The notes: generated from the sequence alone by a model not told the origin. Shown: positions 8,980-18,128, counted from the first letter of the stretch. The stretch is DNA of 64,000 nucleotides from Asticcacaulis sp. YBE204 (GCF_000495855.1 NZ_AWGF01000002.1:1-64000); one strand, 5' to 3'. A program made the numbers and translations.

Positions 8980-9621
8980 TTAAATCTCTTCGCCCATCAG
9001 TTCATCGACAAACGGCGCGATCCACAAACCGCGCGAGCGGCGCGCCGTTTCCGAGTGATAGATGTGGACCAGTTCCGCATAGGACCGGTCGAAATCGTCG
9101 TTTAAAATTACATAATCATATTCCGCCCAGTGCGCGATCTCACCCTTGGCGCGACTGAGGCGGCGCTGGATCACGTCGTCGGCGTCCTGCGCACGGGCAT
9201 AGAGACGGCGCTTGAGTTCTTCCATCGACGGCGGCAGGATAAACACCCGCACCACGTCGGACGGGGCCTTGGCCGAGATACGCTGCGCCCCTTGCCAGTC
9301 GATGTCGAACAGGACGTTCTGACCCTTGGACAGCGCGTTTTCGACCGGTTCGCGCGGCGAGCCATAACGGTGATCGTGAACCGCCGCCCATTCCAGCAGG
9401 GCATCATCGCGGACCAGCCCGTTCATCGCGTCGTCGCTGATGAAGTGGTATTCGCGGCCATCCTTTTCACCCGGCCGCGCCGAACGCGTCGTCACCGAAA
9501 TCGACAGATCGAGATCCGGATGATCGGCCATCAAACGGCGGCACAGAGACGTCTTGCCCGCGCCAGACGGCGAGGAGACGATCAGCATGAGACCACGACG
9601 AAGACGCTGGGAATTGGGCAT
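8980..9621 (-). CDS. gmk: Guanylate kinase
   Basis: A 213-aa enzyme that phosphorylates GMP to GDP with ATP. The P-loop is SSPSGAGKTS near residues 16-25. The GMP-binding region has SVTTRSARPGEKDGREYHFIS, followed by the lid (PSMEELKRRLYARAQD). Length fits the family. It is the last gene of the minus-strand run fabD to gmk; the yicC stop lies two bases before its ATG, and yicC-gmk adjacency is common in proteobacteria. Confidence 0.96.
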   Translation of the reverse strand: MPNSQRLRRGLMLIVSSPSGAGKTSLCRRLMADHPDLDLSISVTTRSARPGEKDGREYHFISDDAMNGLVRDDALLEWAAVHDHRYGSPREPVENALSKGQNVLFDIDWQGAQRISAKAPSDVVRVFILPPSMEELKRRLYARAQDADDVIQRRLSRAKGEIAHWAEYDYVILNDDFDRSYAELVHIYHSETARRSRGLWIAPFVDELMGEEI

Positions 9622-9623
9622 TT

Positions 9624-10505
9624 CTACTCTACGTTTTGAACCTGTTCACGGAACTGATCGATCACGGCCTTGAGGTCCAGACCGATTTTCGTCAGGTCGT
9701 TGAAGGCCGATTTCGAACAGAGGGTATTGGCTTCGCGCATGAATTCCTGCGACAGGAAATCGAGTTTACGCCCCTGCGACGCCGCATCGGTCAGCAGTTC
9801 GTGCGCCGAGGCGATATGAGCGCGCAGGCGATCCAGTTCTTCGCGCACATCGGCCTTGACGGCCATGACGGCGGCTTCCTGAAGGATGCGCTCCTGAAGA
9901 TCGCTGTCGGGGAGAAGCTCGTTCAGGCGGCGCGAGAAGCGCTCGCGGATCGTATCGGCCTGCTGCGATGTGAGCGCTTCGGCGCGATCGACGCCGTCGG
10001 TAATGGCCGCCAAATGCTGGCTGAGGATGTCGTGCAAGGCGCGACCTTCGTGCAGGCGCGCTTCTTTCAGTTGTTCCAGCACCGCGCCGAGATCGGCCAG
10101 CAGCGGCGCTTCGATCGCTGCGAATCCGTCCGGCGTTTCTTCGGTTCCGGCAGCTTCGATTACACCGCGCAAGGACAACAGACCGTGCAGGCTGGGCATG
10201 GTTGCCTGCCCTTGCGCCATCAGGCTTTGGCCGACCTCCAGATAGTAGTCGAGCAGCTTGTGATTGACGGTAAATTCGGATTTGGTTTCCGCCGTGCGCA
10301 CGGTAAGCGTCAAGGACACCTGTCCGCGCTGAAACCGCGCCTTGCCGAGATCTTTTGCCGCGCGCTCCACGGCATCGTACCCGGCGGGGGTACGCACCTT
10401 GATATCGAGCGATCGCCCATTGACCGAACGCGCCTCATAGACCCAGCCGATATCGCCATGGCGGCCTTCGACGCGGGCGAAACCGGTCATGCTCGACAAG
10501 GTCAT
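9624..10505 (-). CDS. yicC: YicC family protein (endoribonuclease-type)
   Basis: A 293-aa cytoplasmic protein. I chose the ATG at 10505, which gives the conserved start MTLSSMTGFARVEG; a longer frame upstream adds an Arg-rich leader unlike the family. The C-terminal hallmark is visible (EELDRLRAHIASAHELL, then GRKLDFLSQEFMREANTLCSK). E. coli YicC has been reported to act as an endoribonuclease affecting sRNA decay. Its ATG overlaps the mltG stop (ATGA) and its stop lies two bases before gmk, so the three genes are translationally coupled. Confidence 0.92.
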   Translation of the reverse strand: MTLSSMTGFARVEGRHGDIGWVYEARSVNGRSLDIKVRTPAGYDAVERAAKDLGKARFQRGQVSLTLTVRTAETKSEFTVNHKLLDYYLEVGQSLMAQGQATMPSLHGLLSLRGVIEAAGTEETPDGFAAIEAPLLADLGAVLEQLKEARLHEGRALHDILSQHLAAITDGVDRAEALTSQQADTIRERFSRRLNELLPDSDLQERILQEAAVMAVKADVREELDRLRAHIASAHELLTDAASQGRKLDFLSQEFMREANTLCSKSAFNDLTKIGLDLKAVIDQFREQVQNVE

Positions 10506-11584
10506 TGGCCAGACTCCTTGGGGGCGTCCTTTGCCACGGTTTGCGCCGCATCGGCCTTGATCTTGCCGCCGTCGGCCTCGATGACGCGCCATTTGGCGAC
10601 ATTAAGCAGGTGCTGCTCGTAGGTCTCGGCAAAGACGTGACCGCCCGTGCCGTCGGCGACGAAATAGACGTCCTTAGTCTCCGGCGGATTCAGCACGGCC
10701 TCAAGCGCCGCCTTGCCCGGATTGGCGATCGGCGTCACCGGCAACCCGTCGATCAGATAGGTGTTCCACGGTGTCGGCGTATCGAGTTCCGAACGCTTCA
10801 GACCACGCCCCAACGGCTCGCCCTTCGACACGCCATAGACCACGGTCGGGTCCGATTGCAGCCGCATCCCGGTACGCAGGCGATTGACGAAAACCGCGGC
10901 CACCTTGGGGCGTTCCGAGGCGATGCCGGTTTCCTTCTCGACCACGGAGGCGAGGATCAGAGCCTCTTCCTTGGTCTTGATCGGCAGGTTTTGCGCGCGC
11001 GTTTCCCACAGTTCGTCCAGCGTCTCACGGCCCGCCGCCAGCATCCGGTCGAGCACGGCCTGACGCGTCTCGCCGATCTCGTACTGATAGGTTTCCGGCA
11101 GGATGGAGCCTTCGGGCGGTACGTCGATGTCGCCCTTGAGCCCGGTCGTCGCCATCAGGATACGCACGGCCATCGCGGAAGTACGGCCTTCGGGGATGGT
11201 GACGAAATGCTGGACGACACGGCCTTCGAGAATCTGATCCAACACACCCATCATCGACAGGCGCGAGGGAAACTCGTAGGTCCCGGCGCGCAGGGATTTA
11301 TCGCGGCCGTCGAATTTGGCCGCCAGACGGAAGGCTGACACCGAGCGGATCACTCCGGCGGCCTTGAGTTTTTTGGCGATGGCGTTGAGTCCCTGCCCGC
11401 GCTCGACGACGACCCAGGTTACCTCGCCGCCCTTAGCCGATGGACCGGGGCCGTAGGTATTGGCATAAACAAAGAGTCCTGCCGCCAGAAGCAGCAGGAC
11501 GATTCCGGACAAAAGGCCCGCCACAGGCGCCATCAGGCGCTTGGATTTTCGCCGCGGGGCAGGACGGGCCTTTCGTTTCGTCAT
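10502..11584 (-). CDS. mltG: Endolytic murein transglycosylase MltG
   Basis: A 360-aa inner-membrane protein (YceG family). It has a basic cytoplasmic N-terminus (KRKARPAPRRKSKR), one transmembrane helix at about 19-41, a LysM-like segment and the catalytic YceG domain. The catalytic glutamate is Glu216 in ASVVEKETG, and the QSDPTVVYG motif follows. It cleaves nascent glycan strands and so terminates their growth. It starts two bases after the fabF stop; this position after fabF is common in proteobacteria. Confidence 0.95.
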   Translation of the reverse strand: MTKRKARPAPRRKSKRLMAPVAGLLSGIVLLLLAAGLFVYANTYGPGPSAKGGEVTWVVVERGQGLNAIAKKLKAAGVIRSVSAFRLAAKFDGRDKSLRAGTYEFPSRLSMMGVLDQILEGRVVQHFVTIPEGRTSAMAVRILMATTGLKGDIDVPPEGSILPETYQYEIGETRQAVLDRMLAAGRETLDELWETRAQNLPIKTKEEALILASVVEKETGIASERPKVAAVFVNRLRTGMRLQSDPTVVYGVSKGEPLGRGLKRSELDTPTPWNTYLIDGLPVTPIANPGKAALEAVLNPPETKDVYFVADGTGGHVFAETYEQHLLNVAKWRVIEADGGKIKADAAQTVAKDAPKESGQ

Positions 11585-11586
11585 GG

Positions 11587-12870
11587 CTAGTCGACTTTGC
11601 CGAGGATGAGCGCCGCATTGGTGCCGCCGAAGCCGAACGAGTTCGACATGACGGTGTCGATCTTCATCGGCTTGGCTTTATGCGGCACAAGGTCGATGGT
11701 CGTCTCATAGGCCGGATTGTCGAGGTTGATCGTCGGCGGGGCGACCTGATCGCGGATGGCCAGGGCGCAGAAGATCGCCTCGACCGCACCCGCGCCGCCG
11801 AGCAGGTGCCCGATGGCCGACTTGGTCGAGGAAACCGTGCCGGTCGCCGCGCGCGCGCCAAGGAACTTCTCGATGGCTTTCAGCTCGATACCGTCGGCCA
11901 TGGTCGACGTGCCGTGCGAATTGACGTAGTCGATGCTTGCCGGGTCGATATTGGCGTTCTTGGCCGCCGCGATCATGGCGCGGTAGCCGCCGTCGCCGTC
12001 TTCCGAAGGCGCGGTGATGTGGTAGGCGTCGCCCGACAGGCCGTAGCCCAGCACTTCGGCGTAGATTTTCGCGCCGCGCGCCTTGGCGTGTTCGTATTCT
12101 TCGAGGACGACGATGCCCGCGCCTTCGCCCATGACGAAGCCATCACGGTCCTTGTCGTAGGGGCGCGAGGCCTTGGTCGGTTCGTCGTTGAAGGCCGTGC
12201 ACAGGGCGCGGCAGGCGATGAAGCCCGCTATCCCGATCGGCACGATCGCCGATTCGGCGCCGCCTGCGACCATGACGTCGGCGTCGCCGGACTTGATCAG
12301 GCGGGCAGCGTCGCCGATGGCGTGGGCCCCGGTGGCGCAGGCCGTGACGACCGCGTGGTTCGGGCCCTTGAGGCCGTGACGGATCGAGACCTGACCCGAT
12401 GCCAGATTGATCAGGGACGACGGAATGAAGAAGGGCGAGATGCGCTTCGGCCCTTTTTCCTTAAGTTCCAGCGCGGTTTCGGCGATGACGCCCAGGCCAC
12501 CAATGCCCGATCCGATCATGACACCGGTACGGAACTGATCATCCTCGGCTTCGGGGTGCCAGTTGGCATCGTTCAGGGCTTCGTCGGCGGCGGCGATGGC
12601 GTAAAGGATAAAGTCGTCGACCTTGCGACGTTCCTTGTTCGACAGGACTTTCGACGGGTCGAACGAGCCTTCGATGTCGGGACCGCCGCCACCGCGTCCA
12701 TCGACGCTGGGGATTTCACAGGCGATGGTACAGGCATAGTCCGTCGTGTCGAAAGCGGTGATCGGACCGGCGCCCGATTGACCTTCCAGCAGACGTTTCC
12801 AGGAAATTTCGACCCCTGCGCCCAGCGGCGAGACGAGACCAAGACCTGTGATGACAACGCGACGAACCAT
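11587..12870 (-). CDS. fabF: 3-oxoacyl-ACP synthase II
   Basis: A 427-aa condensing enzyme that elongates acyl-ACP with malonyl-ACP in type II fatty-acid synthesis. The Cys-His-His triad is Cys178 (TACATGAH), His319 (NSHGTSTMADG) and His355 (KSAIGHLLGGAG). A glycine-rich insertion near 57-66 (VDGRGGGGPD) is slightly unusual. The ATG begins the usual MVRRVVITGLG. It lies downstream of acpP, separated by a 222-base spacer rich in hairpins. Confidence 0.97.
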   Translation of the reverse strand: MVRRVVITGLGLVSPLGAGVEISWKRLLEGQSGAGPITAFDTTDYACTIACEIPSVDGRGGGGPDIEGSFDPSKVLSNKERRKVDDFILYAIAAADEALNDANWHPEAEDDQFRTGVMIGSGIGGLGVIAETALELKEKGPKRISPFFIPSSLINLASGQVSIRHGLKGPNHAVVTACATGAHAIGDAARLIKSGDADVMVAGGAESAIVPIGIAGFIACRALCTAFNDEPTKASRPYDKDRDGFVMGEGAGIVVLEEYEHAKARGAKIYAEVLGYGLSGDAYHITAPSEDGDGGYRAMIAAAKNANIDPASIDYVNSHGTSTMADGIELKAIEKFLGARAATGTVSSTKSAIGHLLGGAGAVEAIFCALAIRDQVAPPTINLDNPAYETTIDLVPHKAKPMKIDTVMSNSFGFGGTNAALILGKVD

Positions 12871-12892
12871 TCGATACCCTTATCGTCTTAGA

Positions 12893-13014
12893 GCGATATG
12901 CTGAAAAGTGTGAGCGCTTTTCAGCTACCATATCGCGACAAAACAAGAAATTTAGATCGGAATGACGATTCTATCTAAGTCATTCTGATCTATAGAACGC
13001 ATCCTGAAATGCGT
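12893..13014. repeat. Three consecutive hairpins between acpP and fabF
   Basis: Hairpin 1 pairs 12893-12908 (GCGATATGCTGAAAAG) with 12917-12936, with a 4-base bulge. Hairpin 2 pairs 12953-12966 (TAGATCGGAATGAC) with 12979-12992, one G-T pair. Hairpin 3 pairs 12997-13002 with 13009-13014 (ACGCAT/ATGCGT). The AGAGCGATATGCTGAAAAG pattern resembles dispersed intergenic repeats of alphaproteobacterial genomes. In the acpP-fabF transcript these would form stable structures. Confidence 0.65.
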
Positions 13015-13027
13015 CCTGAATAGCAAG

Positions 13028-13080
13028 AGGGCGCGGCTTAGGACCGGTGTGAAAACCCGTCGTAAACCACGCCCTTTTTC
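13028..13080. terminator. Hairpin downstream of acpP, possible terminator
   Basis: Positions 13028-13040 (AGGGCGCGGCTTA) pair with 13063-13075 with two G-T contacts. The T-run (TTTTT) follows on the plus strand; on the minus strand, the direction of acpP, the hairpin is followed by a mixed CTCTTGC, so attenuation rather than full termination is likely between acpP and fabF. Confidence 0.4.
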
Positions 13081-13092
13081 CGGTAATTCAGA

Positions 13093-13332
13093 TTAAGCGG
13101 CAAGCTTTTCCTGAATGTAGTTGACGGCGTCGCCAACGGTCAGGATGTGCTCGGCCGAATCATCGGGAATTTCGATGTCGAACTCTTCTTCGAAAGCCAT
13201 GACCAACTCGACGATGTCGAGGCTGTCGGCTTCCAGATCGTCGATGAAGCTCGCCTTATCGGTGACCTTATCCGGATCGGCATCCAGGTGATCGATCACA
13301 ATCTTGCGAACACGTTCAAGAACTTCAGACAT
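13093..13332 (-). CDS. acpP: Acyl carrier protein
   Basis: A 79-aa acidic carrier of growing acyl chains on a 4'-phosphopantetheine arm. The modified serine is Ser37 in [11 protein letters not shown] chose the ATG at 13332 ([13 protein letters not shown]) since the extra upstream residues in the longer frame are not conserved; AGAGGGCCC lies just before it. Length and charge fit the family. It lies between fabG and fabF as in most proteobacteria, with its own 173-base upstream region. Confidence 0.96.
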   Translation of the reverse strand: MSEVLERVRKIVIDHLDADPDKVTDKASFIDDLEADSLDIVELVMAFEEEFDIEIPDDSAEHILTVGDAVNYIQEKLAA

Positions 13333-13425
13333 ATCGGGCCCTCTAGAGGTTTTGGTAAACACGACCCAAAGCGGCTTAAGGCTTTGTTGGGGCCGGGTAG
13401 AAGAATCTAAGCCAACTGCCTTTTA

Positions 13426-13440
13426 TGCACACTGTGTGCA
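13426..13440. promoter_or_regulatory. 15-bp perfect palindrome upstream of acpP
   Basis: TGCACACTGTGTGCA is a 7+1+7 perfect palindrome, 94 bases upstream of the acpP start and 66 bases downstream of the fabG stop. It could be an operator for a dimeric regulator or a short RNA stem. No regulator is assigned. Confidence 0.3.
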
Positions 13441-13505
13441 GGTTTCAAGCGGTTTTAACGGTGGCTCAGGGTGGTCTTGCACAACTAAACGCGATGAAAC
13501 GTCGA

Positions 13506-14246
13506 TTAGATCATCACCATGCCGCCATTGACGTGCAGGGTTTGACCGGTGACGTAACCCGCCTCGTTGCTGGCGAGGTAGACGGCGGCCGACGCGATGT
13601 CGGCCCCTTCCCCCAGCTTGCCAGCGGGTATCTTAGCCAAGATGGCCTCACGCTGGGCATCATTCAAGACGTCGGTCATCGGCGAGGCGATAAAACCGGG
13701 CGCGATGCAGTTCACCGTTATGTTACGGCTGGCCACTTCCTGTCCCAGAGCCTTGGAAAAGCCGATCATGCCGGCCTTCGAGGCGGCATAGTTGGTCTGG
13801 CCCGGATTGCCCATGACGCCAACCACCGAGGTGATGCCGATGATGCGACCGAAGCGGCGCTTCATCATGCCCTTCACGGCGGCGCGCGACAGGCGGAAAT
13901 AGGATTCGAGATTGACCTTGATCACCGCTTCCCAGTCCTCGTCCTTCATACGCAGGATCAGGCCGTCCTTGGTGATCCCGGCATTGGCGACGAGGATGTC
14001 GAGCGGCGACCCGGCGGCGGCTTCGGCCTTGGCGATCAGACCGTCGACTTCGGCGGCGTCGGACAGGTTGCAGGGCGCGATAAACGCATTGTCGCCGAGT
14101 TCGGCGGCCAGTTCCTGAAGCACGGCTTCGCGCGTGCCGGACAGGACGACCTTCGCGCCCTGCTTGTGCAGCGCGCGGGCGATATTGGCCCCAAGGCCGC
14201 CGGTGGCACCCGTAACGAGCGCGGTCTTGCCGGAAAGATCGAACAT
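13506..14246 (-). CDS. fabG: 3-oxoacyl-ACP reductase
   Basis: A 246-aa short-chain dehydrogenase that reduces 3-ketoacyl-ACP with NADPH. The nucleotide motif is TGATGGLG at 12-19, NAG lies at 88-90, and the catalytic residues are Ser140, Tyr153 and Lys157 (TNYAASKAG). Length is typical. It sits between fabD and acpP on the minus strand. The 184-base gap to fabD holds a long inverted repeat. Confidence 0.96.
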   Translation of the reverse strand: MFDLSGKTALVTGATGGLGANIARALHKQGAKVVLSGTREAVLQELAAELGDNAFIAPCNLSDAAEVDGLIAKAEAAAGSPLDILVANAGITKDGLILRMKDEDWEAVIKVNLESYFRLSRAAVKGMMKRRFGRIIGITSVVGVMGNPGQTNYAASKAGMIGFSKALGQEVASRNITVNCIAPGFIASPMTDVLNDAQREAILAKIPAGKLGEGADIASAAVYLASNEAGYVTGQTLHVNGGMVMI

Positions 14247-14274
14247 GGTGGCTCCTTAATTCAAGGGAAGATTT

Positions 14275-14420
14275 ACCACGGAAAACACGGAAAGCACGGA
14301 CTTCTTTGCGCTGAAATCCCGCCCGAAGGGCCGTCCTTCTATTTTGTTGCTGGTGAAGGTTTCAGGCGCTTTGCGCTGATATTCTCACTGTTTTTCCGTG
14401 CTTTCTGTGTTTTCTGTGGT
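14275..14420. repeat. 26-bp inverted repeat between fabD and fabG
   Basis: Left arm 14275-14300 (ACCACGGAAAACACGGAA...) and right arm 14395-14420 are inverse complements with 24 of 26 matches. Each arm contains internal tandem units of the ACGGAAA type. A 94-base centre includes two copies of TTTGCGCTGA. This looks like a REP/BIME-type or MITE-type insertion inside the fab gene run. Confidence 0.75.
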
Positions 14421-14430
14421 CAAAAATACT

Positions 14431-15375
14431 TTAGAGACTCTTGACGAAGGCTTCGAAATCAGCCGCACCGTTCAAGGCAACGGATTCCGCATCGGGCGCA
14501 AGCCGCTTGATCATCCCGGTCAGCACCTTGCCCGCACCCAGTTCGGCAAATTTCGTCACGCCGCCTTCAGTTGCCAGCCACTGCACCGATTCGCGCCAGC
14601 GGACGCGGCCCGTGACCTGTTCGACCAGCAGCGGAACATATTGCGCTTTGTCGCCGACGGGTTGCGCCGTGACATTGGCGACCAGCACCGACTTCGGATC
14701 GTGGATCGTTGTCTTGGCCAGAGCCGCAGCCATTTCTTCGGCGGCGGGCTTCATCAGCGGGCTGTGGAAGGGGGCGGAGACGTTCAGCAACATGGCCTTG
14801 GCGCCCAGTTCCTTGGCCTTTTCGATGGCCAGATCGACCGCGGCCTTTTCACCGGAAATGACGATCTGACCGGCATTGTTGTCATTGGCCACCACCACGA
14901 CACCCGCCGCACGACCGGCCTCACAGGCGGCTTCGGCCAGATCGAGATCGGCCTTGGCCCCGATCAGGGCCGCCATAGCGCCTTCGCCCACCGGTACGGC
15001 GCGCTGCATGGCCTGACCACGCAGTTTCAGCAGACGCGCAGCATCTGAAAGCGTCAGGACCTCCATCGCCGCCAGTGCGGAATATTCGCCGAGCGAGTGT
15101 CCGGCACAGAAAGCAGCTTGCGACACGTCGACGCCGAAATCGGCCTTAAGCACCCGCACCACCGCCAGCGAGGTCGCCATCAGGGCGGGCTGGGCGTTTT
15201 CAGTCAGGGTCAGATCGGCTTCCGGGCCTTCGCGCATCAGCTTGAGCAAGTCTTGCCCCAGAGCGTCATTGACCTCTTCAAACACCGCGCGCGCCGCGGC
15301 GAAGGTGTCGTAAAGCTCTCCGCCCATACCGACGCTCTGCGCGCCCTGCCCCGGAAAAACGAATGCCAAAGTCAT
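14431..15375 (-). CDS. fabD: Malonyl-CoA:ACP transacylase
   Basis: A 314-aa enzyme that loads malonyl groups onto ACP. The ATG at 15375 gives the standard start MTLAFVFPGQGAQ; an upstream in-frame extension is not family-like. The nucleophile is Ser94 in GHSLGEYSA, and the catalytic histidine is His204 in APFHSPLM. It is the first gene of the minus-strand fatty-acid run. Confidence 0.96.
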   Translation of the reverse strand: MTLAFVFPGQGAQSVGMGGELYDTFAAARAVFEEVNDALGQDLLKLMREGPEADLTLTENAQPALMATSLAVVRVLKADFGVDVSQAAFCAGHSLGEYSALAAMEVLTLSDAARLLKLRGQAMQRAVPVGEGAMAALIGAKADLDLAEAACEAGRAAGVVVVANDNNAGQIVISGEKAAVDLAIEKAKELGAKAMLLNVSAPFHSPLMKPAAEEMAAALAKTTIHDPKSVLVANVTAQPVGDKAQYVPLLVEQVTGRVRWRESVQWLATEGGVTKFAELGAGKVLTGMIKRLAPDAESVALNGAADFEAFVKSL

Positions 15376-15611
15376 GTGTCTGGGTCCGAACCTGTTGATA
15401 TCAAGGGCGCATGGGTTAGGCCAAACCGCCCCTGAGGGCAAGAGGGTCACCTGATTTTGAGCGAAGCGACATAGTCGAACACTTTTTATTCACAGGCCCG
15501 ATCACAGTTTCATCTTTAATCGGGTTGGCGAATAATAAAGCTTATGGTTACATTTGCATCCGTCGGATCGGCCTTAAAAGGCCGTGTCCGGCCTGTTTTG
15601 GGGGAAATATC

Positions 15612-17522
15612 ATGACGACATCCACGGTGACGCGCCGCCATTGGCTGCTGACGGTCAGCGCCCTTTGCACCGCACAGGCCCTGCCGGTTCGTGCCGCCGG
15701 GAACATAGCTCCGCCACCGCTCGATGCCTTCGGACGTCTTCCGGCGGTCAGCGAGGTCGCTTTGTCGCCCAAGGGCGACCGCATCGCAATGATAATGCGC
15801 AAAGGCGATGAACGCGTCCTGTTCGACTATAATATCGTTACCGGTGCCATCAACACCATGCCCATCGGCACGGTTAAGGTGGACGACCTGACATGGATAG
15901 ACGAGACCTATCTGCTGGTCACGACGCACGAGACCTTGACGTTCGGGCGCAAGGTCGATTTTTATCAAAATATAATCATCGATCCCGGCCTGAAACAACA
16001 ACCCAAGGGGCTGTTCAAGGACCCGGTGTTGTCCAACGGCACCCCCAACACCATAGAGGTCGATGGCCGCAAACACCTGATCTACCTTGCTCAGGGCAAC
16101 CTGATCCTCCAAGACCCTGCCACACGCAAGACGCGGTATCTGCGCACGGGCCTACCCCATTATACGTTCCTCATTTCCGATACCGGCGAACTTCTGGCCG
16201 GTTACGACTATGATCTGGATCGCAGTAAGTGGATACTCGCCTATCCCGACGGTAAAGGCTGGAAAACGGTCTTCGAGCGCAAGGGGCGACTGGAACTGCC
16301 TTCGGTCGCGGGGATGAGCCGCGACGGTAAATCCGTCATCCTTTTCCTTCAGGATGACAACCGCCCGCACGGTTATTACGAAGTCCGCAGCGACGGATCG
16401 ATCGGCGAACAACTCAACCCCGATCACCTCAACAGTGATCTGATCTTCCATCCACGCACCCGACGGCTGGCTGGTTTCACCAATTACACCACATGGGTGG
16501 ACTACGTTTTTGAAGACGCTGAACTGAAAGCGGTTTCCGATACGGTGTCCGCTGCCCTCAAAGGTCGGCGATTCAGCTTCTCTGCCTTTGCCGAAGACCC
16601 GCAGAAGTGCCTTGTACGGACCGAGGGCGACAAGGATGCCGGGACCGTTTTTTATATCGATCTGTCCACCGGCACGGTGGCCCAGATCGGACGCACCTAC
16701 CCCGATATCCCCGAAGCATGGCTCGCACCCAAAAAGCCCATTCTGTATAAGGCACAGGATGGACTTGAGATCGACGCCTACCTGACCCTGCCGCCCGATC
16801 CCGTGCTGAATGGCCGTGAGGCGAAAAGCCTGCCGCTGATCGTCATGCCGCACGGCGGGCCGGAATCGGCTGACGATATGGGCTTCGACTATATGGCTCA
16901 GGCCGCCGCCTCACGTGGTTATGCCGTTTTGCAACCGAATTTCCGGGGATCGTCGAACAAGGGCCAGAGCTTTGCCGCCAAAGGGTACGGCGAATGGGGT
17001 CGCAAGATGCAGACCGACCTGTCGGACGGCGTACGTCATCTGGCGACGCAGGGTACGATCGACCCCGCGCGCGTGGCGATCTGCGGTTCGTCCTATGGTG
17101 GCTATGCGGCGCTGGCGGGCGCGGCCTACGACAAGGGCATCTATCGCTGCGCTGTGGCGGTGGCCGGAGTCAGCGACCTGCCGCTGATGATGAAGGAAAC
17201 CCTGCGCGAGAACTATAATTACGAATTCGGTTCCGTGCTGTATGTGCGTCGCATGCTGGGGGACGAAGCGCAGTGGCCCGTCTATTCTCCCGCCCGAAAT
17301 GCCGAGAAAATCGATATTCCTGTGCTTTTGATCCACGGCACCCATGATTCTGTCGTAAGCATCGAACACAGTCAGAAGATGCATGCAGCCCTGCAAAAAG
17401 CCGGCAAACCGGTGGAATTCATTACGCTGGAAGGCGAAGGTCACCACATGCAGGACGAGGCCAGTCGCATCACGAAACTGAAAGCCGCACTGGCCTTCAT
17501 CGAAAAATACAATCCTGCCTAG
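15612..17522 (+). CDS. Exported S9 family prolyl oligopeptidase-like peptidase
   Basis: A 636-aa serine peptidase. I chose the ATG at 15612, just after GGGGGAAATATC, since it opens a twin-arginine-like signal (TVTRRHWLLTVSALCTAQALPVRA). A beta-propeller-like region spans about 45-380, followed by an alpha/beta hydrolase domain. The catalytic triad is Ser494 (GSSYGG), Asp579 (HGTHDSV) and His611 (EGEGHHM). Such enzymes are dipeptidyl or acylaminoacyl peptidases that act on peptides; a periplasmic location is inferred from the signal. Single gene, divergent from fabD. Confidence 0.9.
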   Translation: MTTSTVTRRHWLLTVSALCTAQALPVRAAGNIAPPPLDAFGRLPAVSEVALSPKGDRIAMIMRKGDERVLFDYNIVTGAINTMPIGTVKVDDLTWIDETYLLVTTHETLTFGRKVDFYQNIIIDPGLKQQPKGLFKDPVLSNGTPNTIEVDGRKHLIYLAQGNLILQDPATRKTRYLRTGLPHYTFLISDTGELLAGYDYDLDRSKWILAYPDGKGWKTVFERKGRLELPSVAGMSRDGKSVILFLQDDNRPHGYYEVRSDGSIGEQLNPDHLNSDLIFHPRTRRLAGFTNYTTWVDYVFEDAELKAVSDTVSAALKGRRFSFSAFAEDPQKCLVRTEGDKDAGTVFYIDLSTGTVAQIGRTYPDIPEAWLAPKKPILYKAQDGLEIDAYLTLPPDPVLNGREAKSLPLIVMPHGGPESADDMGFDYMAQAAASRGYAVLQPNFRGSSNKGQSFAAKGYGEWGRKMQTDLSDGVRHLATQGTIDPARVAICGSSYGGYAALAGAAYDKGIYRCAVAVAGVSDLPLMMKETLRENYNYEFGSVLYVRRMLGDEAQWPVYSPARNAEKIDIPVLLIHGTHDSVVSIEHSQKMHAALQKAGKPVEFITLEGEGHHMQDEASRITKLKAALAFIEKYNPA

Positions 17523-17606
17523 GGCCGGTGTGTAGACGTTTTGACAATTTTCGTAAGCCGAACCGCCGGTATTGACGTATAAGGTCGAAACCTCAGGAGA
17601 CTCGCC

Positions 17607-18128
17607 ATGAAAATCGCACTGACCGTTGCCGCCCTCGCGCTGGCCGCCTCATCCCCCGCCTTCGCCGCGCTCAAGGTCGGCGACAAGGCCCCCGATTTCA
17701 AGGTCAGCGCTGCCACCAACGGCGATGTGGCGGATTTCTCGCTGAAGCAGGCATTGAAAAAAGGGCCTGTCGTCGTCTATTTCTACCCCAAGGCCTTCAC
17801 CGGCGGCTGTTCGCTGGAGGCGCGTCAGTTCTCGGAAAACATGGATACTTTCAAAGCGCGGGGCATCAGCGTCGTTGGTCTGTCCGCCGATGACGTGCCG
17901 ACCCTGACCAAGTTCTCGAAAGCCGACTGCGGCGGCAAGTTCCCGGTGGGCTCGGACCTCGGCGCCAAAATCGCCGCGAAATACGACGCCAAGCTGCCCG
18001 CCGTCGCCATGTCGGGCCGTGTGTCCTACATTATCGGGAAGGACGGCAAGATCGCTTTCGTTCACGACTCGGGCAACGCCTCAACCCACGTGCCCAGCCT
18101 ACTGGAAGCGTCCGCCAAGCTGAAATAA
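17607..18128 (+). CDS. Exported peroxiredoxin (AhpC/TSA, Bcp-like)
   Basis: A 173-aa thiol peroxidase with an N-terminal signal peptide (LTVAALALAASSPAFA), so probably periplasmic. The peroxidatic site is Cys68 in FTGGCSLEARQF, where Bcp-type enzymes usually have FTPGCT; Cys108 (KADCGG) could act in resolution. It reduces hydrogen peroxide or organic peroxides. The ribosome site is CAGGAGA. Family is clear; the physiological reductant is unknown. Confidence 0.9.
   Translation: MKIALTVAALALAASSPAFAALKVGDKAPDFKVSAATNGDVADFSLKQALKKGPVVVYFYPKAFTGGCSLEARQFSENMDTFKARGISVVGLSADDVPTLTKFSKADCGGKFPVGSDLGAKIAAKYDAKLPAVAMSGRVSYIIGKDGKIAFVHDSGNASTHVPSLLEASAKLK

Noticed and set aside
11440-12891. 483-aa plus-strand open frame opposite fabF
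   Set aside because: Antisense shadow of fabF.
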